From contig NC_050103.1 of the NCBI RefSeq assembly GCF_902167145.1, positions 182,031,625 to 182,095,624 on the forward strand: a stretch of 64,000 nt of DNA, read 5' to 3'. Shown piece after piece: positions 9,222 to 20,849 of this stretch (positions within the stretch are counted from its first letter, which is position 1; every line of letters starts with the position of its first letter). Source of the DNA: Zea mays (lineage: Eukaryota > Streptophyta > Magnoliopsida > Poales > Poaceae). Under the pieces are notes generated by a model. That model made no database searches. It saw only the letters and a program-made list of their open reading frames with translations, and was not told the DNA's origin. The position numbers were made by a program, and so were the translations under genes.

Positions 9222-12200
9222 GTAAACTACAAGGCGGGAGGGAATCATTGGGTGTTGGATAGTGGATGTACTCAACACATGACCGGGGATATGAAGATGT
9301 TTACCCAAATGAGTGATGAAGATTGCTCAAATTATGATAGTATCACATTTGGAGATAATCGTAAAGGAAAGGTTAAAGGTTTGGGTAAAATTGCTATTTC
9401 AAATGATCATTCTATATCAAATGTGCTATTGGTTGAGTCTTTGAATTTTAATTTACTTTCCGTAGCTCAATTATGTGATTTAGGATTTTGTTGCAATTTC
9501 ACGGTTGAAGATGTTATTATCTCTAGTGTTGATGGTAGCAATCTTAAATTTAAAGGTTTTAGACATGAAAATCTTTATCTTGTTGATTTCTCATCTAATG
9601 AGGCAAAGCTCACAACTTGCTTATTTTCAAAAGCTTCACTAGGTTGGTTATGGCATAGAAGACTTGGTCATGTTGGGATGAAGCAACTCAATCGGTTAAC
9701 CAAGCATGACTTAGTTCGAGGCTTAAAAGATGTGAAGTTTGAAAAGAACAAATTGTGTAGCTCTTGTCAAGCCGGTAAGCAAGTGGCAAATACTCATCCA
9801 AATAAAAGTCAAATGTCCACTCATCGACCTTTGGAATTACTTCACATGGATTTATTTGGGCCCACATCTTTTGTAAGTATTGGTGGTAATTCTTATTGTC
9901 TTGTGATTGTGGATGACTATTCAAGATTTACTTGGGTTTATTTTCTACGAGACAAATCCAATGTGTTTGAAACATTCAAGTCATTTGCTATATTGGCTCA
10001 AAATCAATTTGATTTCGACATCAAAAAGGTTAGAAGTGATAATGGGTCAGAATTCAAAAATGCAAGAATTGATCAATATTGTGATGACAAGGGTATCAAG
10101 CATGAATTCTCTTCCAAATATACCCCAGAACAAAACGGTATTGTTGAAAGAAAGAATAGAACTCTTATTGATATGGCAAGGTCTATGTTAGCGGGATATA
10201 ATATATCGGATTCTTATTGGGCCGAGGCAATAAATACCGCTTGTCATTCATCAAATAGACTATATTGTCACAAGCTCTTGAAGAAAACTCCATATGAATT
10301 GCTCATTGGTAGAAAGCCAAATATCTCATATTTTAGGGTATTCGGTTGCAAATGTTATATTTTAAGAAAGGGAAGCCGGCTTTCTAAATTTGAGAAGAAA
10401 TGTGATGAGGGTTTTCTTCTTGGATATTCATCAAATAGTAAGGCTTATAGAGTCTTCAACAAAACTCATGGTATTATTGAGGAAGCATATGATGTTGAAT
10501 TCGATGAAACAAATGGGTCTCAAGATGAGAGTGAAAATCTCGATGATGTTGGGGGAACTCAATTGATAAATGCAATGAAAACAATGGCCATTGGTGAAAT
10601 AAAACCAAAAGAAGATGATGATGAAAATAGTGTGGTTGTCATTCCCTCATCTTCAACTATAAATGAGGAAGATCACCAAAGCCAACAACTCAATGAAACC
10701 ATTGATACTCATGATCAAGGTACTTCAAGACCTCCAATTCCTCCTAATGCTTCAACAAGCAATTATCAAACGGTATCAAGAATTCATCATTCCATTGTGA
10801 AGGATCACCCGGTTGATCAAATTGTGGGTGATATTAGTAAGGGTGTTCAAACTCGCTCTCGCATAGCTTCGTTTTGTGAACATTTCTCTTTTGTATCTTG
10901 TGTGGAACCTAACCGTGTAGATGAAGCTCTACTTAATGTTGATTGGGTGAATGCAATGCATGAAGAATTAAATAACTTCGCTCGAAATGAAGTTTGGGAG
11001 CTTGTTGAGAGACCAAAGAACCACAATGTTATTGGTACAAAATGGGTATTTCGCAACAAGCACAATGAAGATGGTGTGGTAGTAAGAAACAAGGCAAGAT
11101 TAGTTGCACAAGGATATACTCAAATTGAAGGATTGGATTTTGGGGAGACATTTGCTCCCGTAGCAAGATTAGAAGCAATCCGGATTCTACTTGCTTATGC
11201 TTGTGCACACAATATCAAGCTCTACCAAATGGATGTAAAGAGCGCCTTCCTAAATGGTAAGATTAGTGAACTAGTGTATGTTGAACAACCTCCCGGTTTT
11301 GAGGACCCCAAAAGACCTAACCATGTGTTCAAGCTTTCTAAAGCTCTCTATGGGCTTAAGCAAGCTCCTCGCGCTTGGTATGAAAGGCTTAGGGATTTCT
11401 TGCTTTCCAAAGACTTCAAAATTGGGAAGGTTGACACTACTCTATTCACTAAAAGAATTGGCAAAGATTTATTTGTTTGTCAAATCTATGTTGATGATAT
11501 TATTTTTGGATCTACTAATGAATTATTTTGTGAGGAGTTCGGAAAAATGATGTCAAAAGAATTTGAAATGTCTATGATAGGAGAATTGAGCTTCTTTCTT
11601 GGCCTTCAAATCAAACAATTGAAAGATGGAATTTTTATAAGTCAATCAAAATATTTGAAGGACATGCTCAAGAAGTTTGGTTTAGAAAATGCTAAGCCTA
11701 TCAAGACTCCAATGGCAACAAATGGTCATCTAGACTTAGATGAAGGAGGTACTATGGTTGATCAAAAACTTTATCGTTCAATAATTGGTAGTTTGCTTTA
11801 TATTACCGCATCTAGGCCCGATGTTATGTTTAGTGTATGCATGTGTGCTCGATTTCAAGCTTCTCCTAGAGAGATTCACTTGAAGGCCGCTAAAAGAGTT
11901 CTAAGATATTTGAAGTATACTCCCAATATTGGTCTATGGTATCCCAAAGGTGCTCAATTTGAATTAATTGGATATTCGGATTCGGACTATGCGGGATGCA
12001 AAGTTGATAGAAAAAGCACCTCCGGTTGTTGTCAATTTCTTGGTAGATCTCTTGTTTCATGGTCTTCTAAGAAACAAAATTCGGTTGCTCTATCTACCGC
12101 CGAGGCGGAATATATATCGGCCGGAAATTGTTGCGCTCAACTATTATGGATGAAACAAACCTTATTGGACTATGGAATTATTTTCAAGAATGTGCCTCTT

Positions 12201-12440
12201 ATGTGTGATAATGAGAGTGCGGTAAAATTAGCTACCAATCCGGTCCAACACTCAAGAACCAAGCATATTGATATACGGCATCACTTTTTAAGGGATCATG
12301 TTGGCAAGGGAGACATCTCTATTTATTCCATTGGCACCGATGATCAATTGGCAGACATTTTTACAAAACCTTTGGATGAAACAAGATTTTGTTCTCTAAG
12401 AAGTGAAATGAATGTGATCGATATCTCAAATGTGGCTTGA
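9222..12440 (+). CDS. pol: Sirevirus pol polyprotein (protease, integrase, RT, RNase H)
   Basis: Open for about 1070 codons after TAG at 9219-9221. No ATG begins the frame, so expression needs frameshifting, splicing or another device. Numbering from the GTG at 9252, domains run in copia order. The aspartic protease has the motif DSG at residues 3-5. A GAG-pre-integrase HHCC region ([14 protein letters not shown] with CSSC) follows. The integrase has D200, D263 and E299, that is D-D-35-E. The reverse transcriptase has YVDD at 746-749. RNase H ([16 protein letters not shown]) follows, and the protein ends after [12 protein letters not shown]. No stops or frameshifts were seen. Confidence 0.93.
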   Translation, partial: VNYKAGGNHWVLDSGCTQHMTGDMKMFTQMSDEDCSNYDSITFGDNRKGKVKGLGKIAISNDHSISNVLLVESLNFNLLSVAQLCDLGFCCNFTVEDVIISSVDGSNLKFKGFRHENLYLVDFSSNEAKLTTCLFSKASLGWLWHRRLGHVGMKQLNRLTKHDLVRGLKDVKFEKNKLCSSCQAGKQVANTHPNKSQMSTHRPLELLHMDLFGPTSFVSIGGNSYCLVIVDDYSRFTWVYFLRDKSNVFETFKSFAILAQNQFDFDIKKVRSDNGSEFKNARIDQYCDDKGIKHEFSSKYTPEQNGIVERKNRTLIDMARSMLAGYNISDSYWAEAINTACHSSNRLYCHKLLKKTPYELLIGRKPNISYFRVFGCKCYILRKGSRLSKFEKKCDEGFLLGYSSNSKAYRVFNKTHGIIEEAYDVEFDETNGSQDESENLDDVGGTQLINAMKTMAIGEIKPKEDDDENSVVVIPSSSTINEEDHQSQQLNETIDTHDQGTSRPPIPPNASTSNYQTVSRIHHSIVKDHPVDQIVGDISKGVQTRSRIASFCEHFSFVSCVEPNRVDEALLNVDWVNAMHEELNNFARNEVWELVERPKNHNVIGTKWVFRNKHNEDGVVVRNKARLVAQGYTQIEGLDFGETFAPVARLEAIRILLAYACAHNIKLYQMDVKSAFLNGKISELVYVEQPPGFEDPKRPNHVFKLSKALYGLKQAPRAWYERLRDFLLSKDFKIGKVDTTLFTKRIGKDLFVCQIYVDDIIFGSTNELFCEEFGKMMSKEFEMSMIGELSFFLGLQIKQLKDGIFISQSKYLKDMLKKFGLENAKPIKTPMATNGHLDLDEGGTMVDQKLYRSIIGSLLYITASRPDVMFSVCMCARFQASPREIHLKAAKRVLRYLKYTPNIGLWYPKGAQFELIGYSDSDYAGCKVDRKSTSGCCQFLGRSLVSWSSKKQNSVALSTAEAEYISAGNCCAQLLWMKQTLLDYGIIFKNVPLMCDNESAVKLATNPVQHSRTKHIDIRHHFLRDHVGKGDISIYSIGTDDQLADIFTKPLDETRFCSLRSEMNVIDISNVA

Positions 12441-12974
12441 AGTTGATCACACATGTGTCATCTTGCATCTCGGGTCTAAGTATGTTCTTTATGCTATTTA
12501 TTTGGTATTATTTGTGCATTTTTCATTTCTAATTGCTCTAGATAGTTTAATTCAAAAATTTTGCATTACTCAATTACATCATATGTCTATGCATGCATAC
12601 CAACTCTTGGATTGGTCAAAATGTCCATATATGAGCACCAATTCGGTTTCGGAATTCAAAATCAGAAAGTGGACAGAAGTTGGAAAAATGAGTGTCAGGC
12701 CGCGGACCGTCCGCCCATGGACCGCGGACCGTCCGCGGAATCAGGAAATGGATAGTCCGAGCAGCCTCGCAGACCGTCTGAGATCCTCAGGGCGCGGACC
12801 GTCCGCCGCCCTAGCGCGGACCGTCCGCGACAGGGCAGAAAAAGGGACAGAGCCCGCAGACTTGCCAGTTGTGCTCACTCGCTCTATCTCTCTTGCTCTC
12901 CACTCGCCATATACTCTCTTGTGTCGAGCGTGCGCGGACCGTGAAGTGCAGTTGCGTGCGGACAGTCCGACAGC
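12441..12974 (+). other. Gap between Sirevirus pol and env-like ORF, with palindromes
   Basis: Non-coding stretch of 534 bp. From about 12700 it carries further copies of the LTR palindrome (GCGGACCGTCCGC types) near 12703, 12725, 12796 and 12820, with degenerate ones later. The env-like frame is in the same phase as pol but is separated from it by stops. A candidate 3' splice site (CAGCTTGCAG) ends at 12980, just inside the open frame. Confidence 0.75.
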
Positions 12975-14561
12975 TTGCAGCAACATTCCCTCAACGTGTC
13001 TTCATCACGTGGTTTTGGTGGTCTCCGCAAGAAACTTGCAGGTCGCTTTAAATCCAAGCGCCCTCGTGGCAATGATGATGACTATACACCGACCACTGAT
13101 TCAGAGGCCCAATCCTCAGCTGGGGGCACTGAATCCATGGATGCTGAAGATTTTCTTCATGTTCACCCTGATTATCCCATTGATATCCAAGGATGGACTT
13201 ACCCCAAGCGGAGATTTTCTATGGCTGAGTACTGCTCTAGACGGACTGTGAACCAGTATGCTCTGCCATCAGATACAAATATTCAGTTTTTCCACACTCA
13301 GCTGCAGTTTGATGTCTTTTGGGGCACCCTGGTGGATACCAACTTTCATAAGCATCAGGTGATTGATTGGTCCTTCTTGCTCAGTCAATCAGTCATGGAG
13401 GGTCTCATTCCCAAATTTGAAACATGTGGGTTGTATCAGTTTATGGGGCAGCGCACTGATTTCAATGAAATGGCAGTTAAGCAATTCTTGGCTACCTCCG
13501 AGATTGATATTGTAGAAGAATCTATCACATGGATGACTGGCTTCAAGCGGTATTCTGCTTCTTTTGCTGACTTTGCCGCTGCCAACAGTCTGAACTATGG
13601 CACCATTTCTGCTGGGGTGGATCTTTATACTGAAGATAATTTTGAGGATTTTGTGCAGTTTTATGAGCCAGCCAGGCTCGGTATACCCAGGAGGTTTGGA
13701 GAAACAGCAGGACTCAGACATCATCCTGCTGTCATCAACAAGATTGCCAGAGTCACCATTCTTCCCAAGAGTGGTGATAAGAGCAAAATTCGAGATAAGT
13801 TCTGGAACATAATCCAGCACATCATGAATGGTGAAGTCATGAACATTGTTCTTTTCATGATGAGGCAACTTAATGATTTAAAGATGGACAAGAATCAAAA
13901 CTTGGCTTATGCTCCCTACATTATGGCTCTCATAAAATCCAAGACAAGATTTGAGGGCCCATGTGAGATTGTTCACACTCCATTCAGGCCTTTTAAGAAT
14001 GAGATAGGGTTCCTCACCAGGCCACTCACTCCATTCCCAGATGATGAGGAAGACCCTGGCTATGCGGGTGGAGCAGCTCCTAATGTTGAGGAACAGCAGA
14101 TGCCTCCTCCTCCACCTCCTCCTCAGCCTCAGCACTATTGGGAGCCTGCTCCAGGATATTTTGATCCTTATTTTCACAATATGCAGCAAGGGCTGGAGAC
14201 TCATATTGATGCTCGCTTTGATGGCCTGATGTCACATGTGGATCACCGCCTTGATGACATGCAGTCTCGCTTTGACAGCAACTGGGATGCGCTCAACTCT
14301 GAATTTTCTGACTTTCGTGATCAAATTCACACTAATGTCACTGATCCCATCATGTCAAGGCTGAATAATATGCAACAAAGTTTTCAAGATAACATGGGTG
14401 CTCTCTCCAGTCAGTTTGACAATCTTTCTACAACTGACAACCTGCATGATATAAGTCAGAGGCAGCAGCAGCTCCAGCAGGACTTTGGCCAGTTCTCCTC
14501 CCTGTTTGATACCTTCAGCACTCATTATTACAACATGCATCCTCCGCCGAGTGATCAGTAA
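12975..14561 (+). CDS. Sirevirus env-like (third) ORF
   Basis: Open for 528 codons. The first ATG is at 13137, giving 474 aa. The middle part (GQRTDFNEMAVKQFL, then SITWMTGFKRYSASF) resembles the plant-only 'putative plant transposon protein' region seen in env-like ORFs. After a poly-proline run and a Pro/Tyr-rich linker, the C-terminal third is rich in heptad-like repeats (RFDGLMSHVDHRLDDMQSRF), probably a coiled coil. I see no signal peptide and no clear transmembrane segment, so an envelope role is not supported by sequence alone. Because the usual ATG is internal, a spliced start is possible. It lies between pol and the 3' LTR, the classical env position. Confidence 0.8.
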   Translation: MQQHSLNVSSSRGFGGLRKKLAGRFKSKRPRGNDDDYTPTTDSEAQSSAGGTESMDAEDFLHVHPDYPIDIQGWTYPKRRFSMAEYCSRRTVNQYALPSDTNIQFFHTQLQFDVFWGTLVDTNFHKHQVIDWSFLLSQSVMEGLIPKFETCGLYQFMGQRTDFNEMAVKQFLATSEIDIVEESITWMTGFKRYSASFADFAAANSLNYGTISAGVDLYTEDNFEDFVQFYEPARLGIPRRFGETAGLRHHPAVINKIARVTILPKSGDKSKIRDKFWNIIQHIMNGEVMNIVLFMMRQLNDLKMDKNQNLAYAPYIMALIKSKTRFEGPCEIVHTPFRPFKNEIGFLTRPLTPFPDDEEDPGYAGGAAPNVEEQQMPPPPPPPQPQHYWEPAPGYFDPYFHNMQQGLETHIDARFDGLMSHVDHRLDDMQSRFDSNWDALNSEFSDFRDQIHTNVTDPIMSRLNNMQQSFQDNMGALSSQFDNLSTTDNLHDISQRQQQLQQDFGQFSSLFDTFSTHYYNMHPPPSDQ

Positions 14562-15175
14562 GGCCTCTCCTTTGTGGCAATTGATGCCAAAGGGGGAGAG
14601 AAGAAGTGATGAGAAGTTGTCAGGCGTCTCCTTCATGGGGAGTTGGTGGTTCTATGTGGACATTAAGATCATGCATATGCATTTTACTTTTTCATGCCGC
14701 TTTAGTTTATGTCTTATGCATTTGGAACTTGGTTTGATCTATTAACTCTATGTCGTATGTCTGTGGACTATTATCTGTAATATTCTGTGGGATGAACTAT
14801 GTTTTAGTTCAAATTACTCTGTGTGTGGTTAATCGAGATGTGATTATAATTACTGCGCTCATTCTACGAATCATCTCTTGTATGCCTCGATAACCATGAT
14901 TGTAGGAAAGTCTCCATCAAGCTCAAATATATTATGTGTGTTATATCTTCAACTTCAAATAATCCTGCACACACTTAGGGGGAGCCTTTCTTGCATACTG
15001 AGTTTTTTATTGGGATTTATCTATCTTTTGGACAGAACTTCAAATCAAGATAAGTCCTATGAAACTCATCTCCAAAATCTATCATATACCTTTGGTATGA
15101 GAGAGATTTGGAGAAACTAAACTTCTCTTTAATATACTATGTGGTGTTGTCATCAATTACCAAAAAGGGGGAGAT
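14562..15175 (+). other. Sirevirus 3' untranslated region with three polypurine tracts
   Basis: Contains AAAGGGGGAGAGAAGAAG near 14590, TTAGGGGGAG near 14977 and AAAAAGGGGGAGA at 15162-15174. The last abuts the 3' LTR and should prime plus-strand synthesis. Repeated PPT-like tracts upstream of the LTR are a known Sirevirus trait. No gene is seen here. Confidence 0.85.
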
Positions 15176-16867
15176 TGTGAATCATCTAGGCCCCTTTGAT
15201 AATGTTTTGGTAATTAATGACAACTACTTGTGGACTAACGATTCTTGGAGAAATAAGAATGCAGGGTTGGACCACATAGAACTGAAATGTTGAAGAGTCA
15301 TACGCATTGGTTGTGGATCAGATGAAGGCAAAGGTATAATATAGGTTTTACTTTTGCCGGTCTTGAGGAGTTTAGAGAAGATACCTGACCGGATTAGTAG
15401 GCTAGATAGCCGTACTATTAAGAGGGGTCAATGACTTAGATCTGTGTAAAACTTAGTGCCTCATAAAGCATCAAGTAGTTGCATTTGCATAAGGACTAAC
15501 AACGCTTCTCATTTAGTGAGTTAAAAGTTCATTCAAAAGGATGTTTGAGATTTGAGAAGTCTTGGTCACGCGGACTGTCCGGCCCTTGGGGGCGGACCGT
15601 CCGCGATCCCCCAGAGGGTCCGAGGTTTGACCATTTGTGTTGTCTCTGTGTTCTTTTTGCACTGCGGACCGTCCGGGCCTTAGGGCCGGACCGTCCGCAG
15701 TCCTGACCAGAGGAAGGTGGCTTCGGGTCAGTCCCTGAATTATAGCCGGACGGTCCGCCTGTGAGGCGCGGACGGTCCGCCTGTGTATAACTCTCTTTTT
15801 GGACAGGGACTGTGTGTTTTTATTGATTTGTACTACGGACGGTCCGGGGGACCAGTTCGGACAGTACTGTCTCAGGTCGCGGACGGTCCGGGATTTATAG
15901 CCGGACGGTCCGCGTGTGTTAACTCCGTTTGATCCGAGGCTCGGGTGTTTGAAATTGCCAGGTCGCGGACGGTCCGGCCTTGAAGGGCGGACTGTCCGGA
16001 CCCACCTTTTGAGTCTGCTCTGACATGTTTCAACGGTCATTATAGCCGTTATGGTATACGGCGGACCGTCCGGCCCTAGGGCGCGGACGGTCCGCGTGTG
16101 CGCAGAACTGCCCCCTTTTGTACATAACGGTTGGTTTTAGATGGGGGACTATAAATAGAAGGGTTGCTCGTGTGTGAGACCTCTCTTGGCCATTCCTTGC
16201 ACACATTGAGCTCATTTGTGATCCTCCAACTCACTCTCTCACACTCTTTGCTTGAGATTGCATTCTAGTGAGAGATTGAGGGTTCCTAGTGCATTTGCAT
16301 CATTTGGTGATTCTTGAGGCACTAGGTGGTACACCGAGCAAGCGTCGTTGGCTTGTTACTCTTGGAGGTTGCCGCCTCCTAGACGGCTCGGGTGATTGTC
16401 TCCGTCGAGCTCTCCAAGAAGATTGTGGAGAAGCCGCGGTGTTGATTGTGAGGGGTTCGCGCCTACCTCGCCGGAGCGGCAAAGGTGACATTAGTGGAAT
16501 CGAGGTATTGAGTGATTTCTTGTCCACTTGGCTCAAAGATCAAGTCGTGTCTTGATAGAGGAGCAAGTGAGAGCTTGAAGTCCACCTCAACGTGGATTAG
16601 GGGTGATCGGCAAATCACCGATACCACGGGATAAATTTCGGTGTCTATTCCTTCTAGCATTACTTATTGCCTTGCAATTGATTAGTGGTTTGCTTATTGT
16701 TCTTCTAGTATTCAATCTCCGTAGTTGCCTTTCATACATTGTTTACTTATTGACACTAGTAAATTTATTCCTCTTGTTGTATTGATTAAATTTACTTAGT
16801 ATTGTTGTTTTTAGTCAAAACCGTCTATTCACCCCCCCCCCCTCTAGCCGGTGTCCTAGATCCTACA
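15176..16867 (+). repeat. 3' LTR of the Sirevirus
   Basis: 1692 bp, matching the 5' LTR except for about five transitions and a three-base longer C-run before the 3' terminus. Confidence 0.95.
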
Positions 16868-16872
16868 CTGAT

Positions 16873-16977
16873 CCCTGACTTAATCGCACCCATCAGGCCT
16901 CTGCAGCTTTATGCTGATGGGGGTTACCAGCTGAGAATTAGGCGTCTTGAGGGTACCCCTAATTATGGTCCCCGACA
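16873..16977 (-). repeat. 3' LTR of gypsy-1, part 2
   Basis: 105-bp remainder of the left gypsy-1 LTR after the Sirevirus and its duplicated CTGAT. With 3885-5508 it totals 1729 bp, identical in length to the right LTR. The plus-strand bases just after it (GTAGCCCCCGAGCC) are the complement of the polypurine tract. Confidence 0.92.
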
Positions 16978-19900
16978 GTAGCCCCCGAGCCTCGAAGGGA
17001 GTGTTAGCACTCGCTTGGAGGCTTTCATCGCACTTTTTTGCAAGGGGACTAGCCTTTCTCGGTTGCGCTTTGTTCCGGTGGGTGCGCGCGAGCGCACCCG
17101 CCGGGTGTAGCCCCCGAGGCCTCGGAGGAGTGGTTTCACTCCTTCGAGGTCTTAATGCCTTGCGTAATGCTTTGGCTGGTCTGGTTGTTCCCTCATGCGA
17201 ACTGGCCGTAGCCCGGGTGCACGGTCGGGGCCCAAGCTCTCGGGCTGGTATGTTGACGCTGTCAACAGTTCGGCCGGAGCCGGTTTTGCGAGAGCAGCCC
17301 CCGAGCCTCCGCACAGGGCGAGAGGGCGATCAAGGACAGACTCGGCTTTTTTACATACGCCCCTACGTCGCCTTTCCGCAAGGAGGAGGGGGGGAGAGCG
17401 CCATGTTACCCTCGATGGGCACCGAACATGGTGTCTCCGGTGAGCTGCAAGCGGGTAATCCGAGTGGACGTCCGTGCCCCGTTCGTTGGGGGTCGGCTAG
17501 GGGCCCAGAGGCATGCCCAAAAGTACCTGCGGGTGATCTGCCGGACCCGGTCCCCTGGCGACGGGGTCCGAGGGCTCGATGCCTCCCTCCGATGGGATTC
17601 CGTTACAAGATCGCTCCCGCTGGTCTCGGAAATGTCCTAGGGTACCTCGGGAGCGCAGCCCGAGCCTCGGTTATGTATCGAACGTACCCCTGGTCATCCC
17701 TCGCTCGGCGTCTGAGGCGACTGTGAACCCTTCGGGGGCCAGCCTTCGAACCCCTGATTAGTAATGGGCGCGGAGCCCGAGTAGCCTGAGGCGGCCGTGG
17801 AGCCCTTCGGGGGGCCGGCCTTCGAACCTCTGACCAGTAGTGGGTGTAGGGCCCACGCGATCTAAGGCGACTGTTGAACCCCTCGGAGGGTCAGCTTTCG
17901 AACCTCTGATCAGTAGGGGGGGCTCGGAGCCCAGTTCCTTCACAGGGAAGGATCCTTTTCGGGGTATCCCCCTTTCCCGGTCCCTGTTGCAAGAGATAGA
18001 GAAAGAGGAAAAAAAGGAAAAGGATACGAAATCGAACGGCGTGGTGTACCTTTTTCGGCGCGGTTATTGCGGCGAAGGCGAAGCGTCGCCCGCTTCTCCT
18101 GCCAGAAGCGCCGCTTGTCCCGCCGCGGAGTTAATGCGACGGGGTGAGTGGTTGGCGGGGCGGCCGTTGCGCGTGCGCGAGCCGTTCGAGGAACGGATCA
18201 CGGGCGCGCCGTCTTCACGCCGTGAGAGGAGGCTCTCTTGCTGCCCCTGGATGGGACGTGAGCCTGGCTGACGACGTGACCGCTGCTCCCGCCCGCCTGC
18301 CACCGTCATTACTGCCGGCCCACTTTCGGCCGCATTGACCGTCGCGCCAGGCTGGCGCCGCTGGGTCGTGCGCTGGGTCGCCTCGAGTCGCGGCATCGGT
18401 TCCACAACCGAAGAGGCGCGATGGTGGCGCAAGTGGCGGTGCAGTTGCCTGCATGCAGCATCTGGCGCGCCGATTGCGTGACGCGTGGGCTTGGGCCTCC
18501 ATGCTGGCGCGTTGGGAGTCGGAGAAGCGTGTCCACTTGGCGCGGTTGCATGCCGCCTGCATGGCTGCCCGCTCCTTCCGCCCGTTAGTCTGGGCAAAAG
18601 TGGGGGTCGCTTGTAACCGCTGGGCGGTTGTGTGCACCACGCGCGGCGCTTTGGCTTCTTCTGCTCTGAGCCGGTTTGCATGACATGCGGGACCTAGCCC
18701 CCGCGCCGCAGGGGAGGGCCTTGGAGCGTGTTGGAGAAGACTCAGCCCGTGGCGTTTGGGGGCGCACGTAGGGAGAGTTGTCTTTAAAAGGAGGGCGACC
18801 CCTTTCGGAAGGCGACCACGTCTTCTCCCTCCCTTATGCTTCGCGTCTTTCCACCTTCCAAGCCCCCGGATGGGGGGAACCCGCCGTCTTCTCGCCTCAT
18901 CGTTGGAGGAACGCAACTCCGTGGGAGTTGGTACCTTTCAGCCATCGTTCGGCTTCAAGGATTTTCATCATGCAGCCCGGCTGCACCCCTCCACCGGCGG
19001 TCACCCAAGATGGTGACCTCCAGCTTGATGGTGGGGGAAAGCGAGCCGGGCTGCGGCCTCTCCCCCTCCCTCAGCCTCAAGGATTTTCATCACCGAGGCT
19101 GGGGAGGGGAGTGTGCCGAGTTGGGGTCGGCCCCTGCGTGGGTGGTGGCCCGCTCCTTCACTCAGTGATGGGAGGGAGGAGCGGTTGTCGTCCGTGGCGC
19201 TGGCAGCTGCAGCGTGCCCGGCTTTCGGACGCGAGTGGCTTCGGAGCCGCTCGCGGCGCCGGCGTCTGCCACGGCAGCTGGAAGAGGTTCTTCCGCCGGT
19301 GTGATAGCCAAGGCTGGCCACAGACCGACCTCCAACTCTACGGCCTTCTGCCCGTCCTTGCCTTACGAGTTTTGGCATGGGCGGGGGCCTCCTAGCAGCA
19401 GCACCCGCCCTGAGGTCAGTGCTGCCGCTGTTCGGCCCCCCGGAGCAGAAGTCGTCGTCGCCGCTGCTGGAGCAGGTGACGGCGCGTCGTTCGTCGGTCT
19501 TTCGTTGCTCCGCAGGCCTTCCCCCACGGAGTGGGGTTGTTCGTACCTGCGGAGGGGGAACCGGAGTTCCGTTTGTAATGGCACTTTGAATGCCAGTGTT
19601 TTTTGTTCATTTTGGCTGTCGAGGCCTGAACATGTGTGTAATTTTGGCACGGAGCCGTGTTTTTTCCTCATTTCCGAGCACTAAGTTTCGCCTGTTGATT
19701 ATCTGAACCGCTTCACCAAGCATGAGTCGCCCCGTGTCAAGGTGACGAGTGAGGTATCCGTATCCCGGAGGCGTAGGAGTCCCTCGGCTCGATCGGCCTT
19801 GTTGTCTGAGGCTCCTTTAGCTTAGTTAAAGAGACCCCTTGGCCGCTCTTCGATGAGCCGAGGCCAGGGGTAGCGATATCAGCACGAACAGAGGCGGAGT

Positions 19901-20849
19901 TGGCTCGAAAATGGGAACCTGGTTGGCCGGAGCCTAGCCGGGTTGTCCGTCAGCGGGACCGACGCCGGAGTTGACCAGCCGAGGCCTCGGGTCGGGCTGG
20001 CGCCCTTGGAAGATGGTTGGCCGAGGCCCCAGGGGTTACCGGCCGAGCCGCCTGCTCGGGCCGGATTCCCGGAGAAGTCCCTGGACCGCGTCGCCGTCCG
20101 AGGCTGGGTCGGACCTCACTGAAGGTGTCGTCGATGCCGAGGGTGCTACAGCCCCCTTCCAGCGTGAAGACCCGAGCCTGCAGGATCAGATTGTCTTGTA
20201 GCGTGTGCCTTCTGCGGCCGCCGAGGCCAGAACACACACCCTCGCTGCGTTGTAAAGCTGCGTCTCTTTCCCTCTTGTTTCGAGCATCTGGACTTTTTGT
20301 CGGTAACAGGGATGTTTGTGCGAGCGAGAGTTGCTTCTCGCGGAAGGTGACGAGTGAGGTATCCGTATCCCGGAGGCGTGGGAGTCCCTCGGCTCGGTCG
20401 GCCTTGCCGCTTACGCGTACTTTCACCCGTCCATGAGGCCCTGTCTCCGACTCAGTCGAGAAGGCTCGAAGGATCGCTTCGGCAGAAGAGCTTCCGAACG
20501 TAAAGACTTGTTCGGTCCGCGGAGTCACTTTATCCGAACGCGAGTTACTTATCGCAGAAGGTGATGAGTGAGGTATCCGTATCCCAGAGGCGCAGGAGTC
20601 CCTCGGCTCGGTCAGCCTTGGCTGCTTACGTGTACTCCGTCGTTTTTAGGATCCGCTTTTCGAAGTAGTCAAAAAGCACGAAAGATATTCTGGTAAAAGG
20701 GATCTTTTTTCGAGGAAAATTTCGACGCAGAGGGGGTTCCCCCCTTTTAGCCCCCGAGGGAGGGTCGGGCTTTGCCGAGGCGAGGCCGACCCTTCCTTGA
20801 TGACTAAACTTTGCGTGGGTGCGAGGTATATGAACAACTTGAAAACATC
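16978..20849 (-). other. Non-coding 3' region of gypsy-1
   Basis: About 3.9 kb of GC-rich sequence between the end of pol and the 3' LTR. Open frames here lack domains. It holds three copies of a roughly 60-bp repeat. On the strand opposite to pol there is a TATA-like TTTAAAAGG at 18783 with an ATG at 18836. The same layout occurs in gypsy-2. Tat elements are known to carry long, poorly conserved regions at this place. Confidence 0.75.
19741..20618. repeat. Three dispersed copies of a 60-bp repeat
   Basis: Copies at about 19741-19800, 20345-20404 and 20559-20618 share GAGTGAGGTATCCGTATCCC and GGAGTCCCTCGGCTCG. Corresponding copies lie in gypsy-2 at about 60361, 60574 and 61229, so the repeat is a fixed part of the family. 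Confidence 0.85.

Larger units (their letters stand above)
5509..16867 (+). mobile_element. Sirevirus (Ty1/copia) with env-like ORF, inserted in the gypsy-1 LTR
   Basis: Element of 11,359 bp beginning TGTGAATC and ending CCTACA, flanked by CTGAT (5504-5508 and 16868-16872). The LTRs at 5509-7197 (1689 bp) and 15176-16867 (1692 bp) differ by about five transitions and the length of one C-run (8 versus 11), which implies very recent insertion. Order: LTR, tRNA-Met primer site, gag, pol, palindrome-rich gap, env-like ORF, three polypurine tracts, LTR. This matches env-bearing Sireviruses of grasses such as Giepum or Jienv. gag, pol and the env-like ORF are all open, so the copy may be autonomous. 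Confidence 0.95.

Noticed and set aside
17840..18916. Overlapping 140-230-codon frames in the gypsy-1 3' region
   Set aside because: Frames on both strands overlap in GC-rich sequence and are not preserved as equal frames in gypsy-2.
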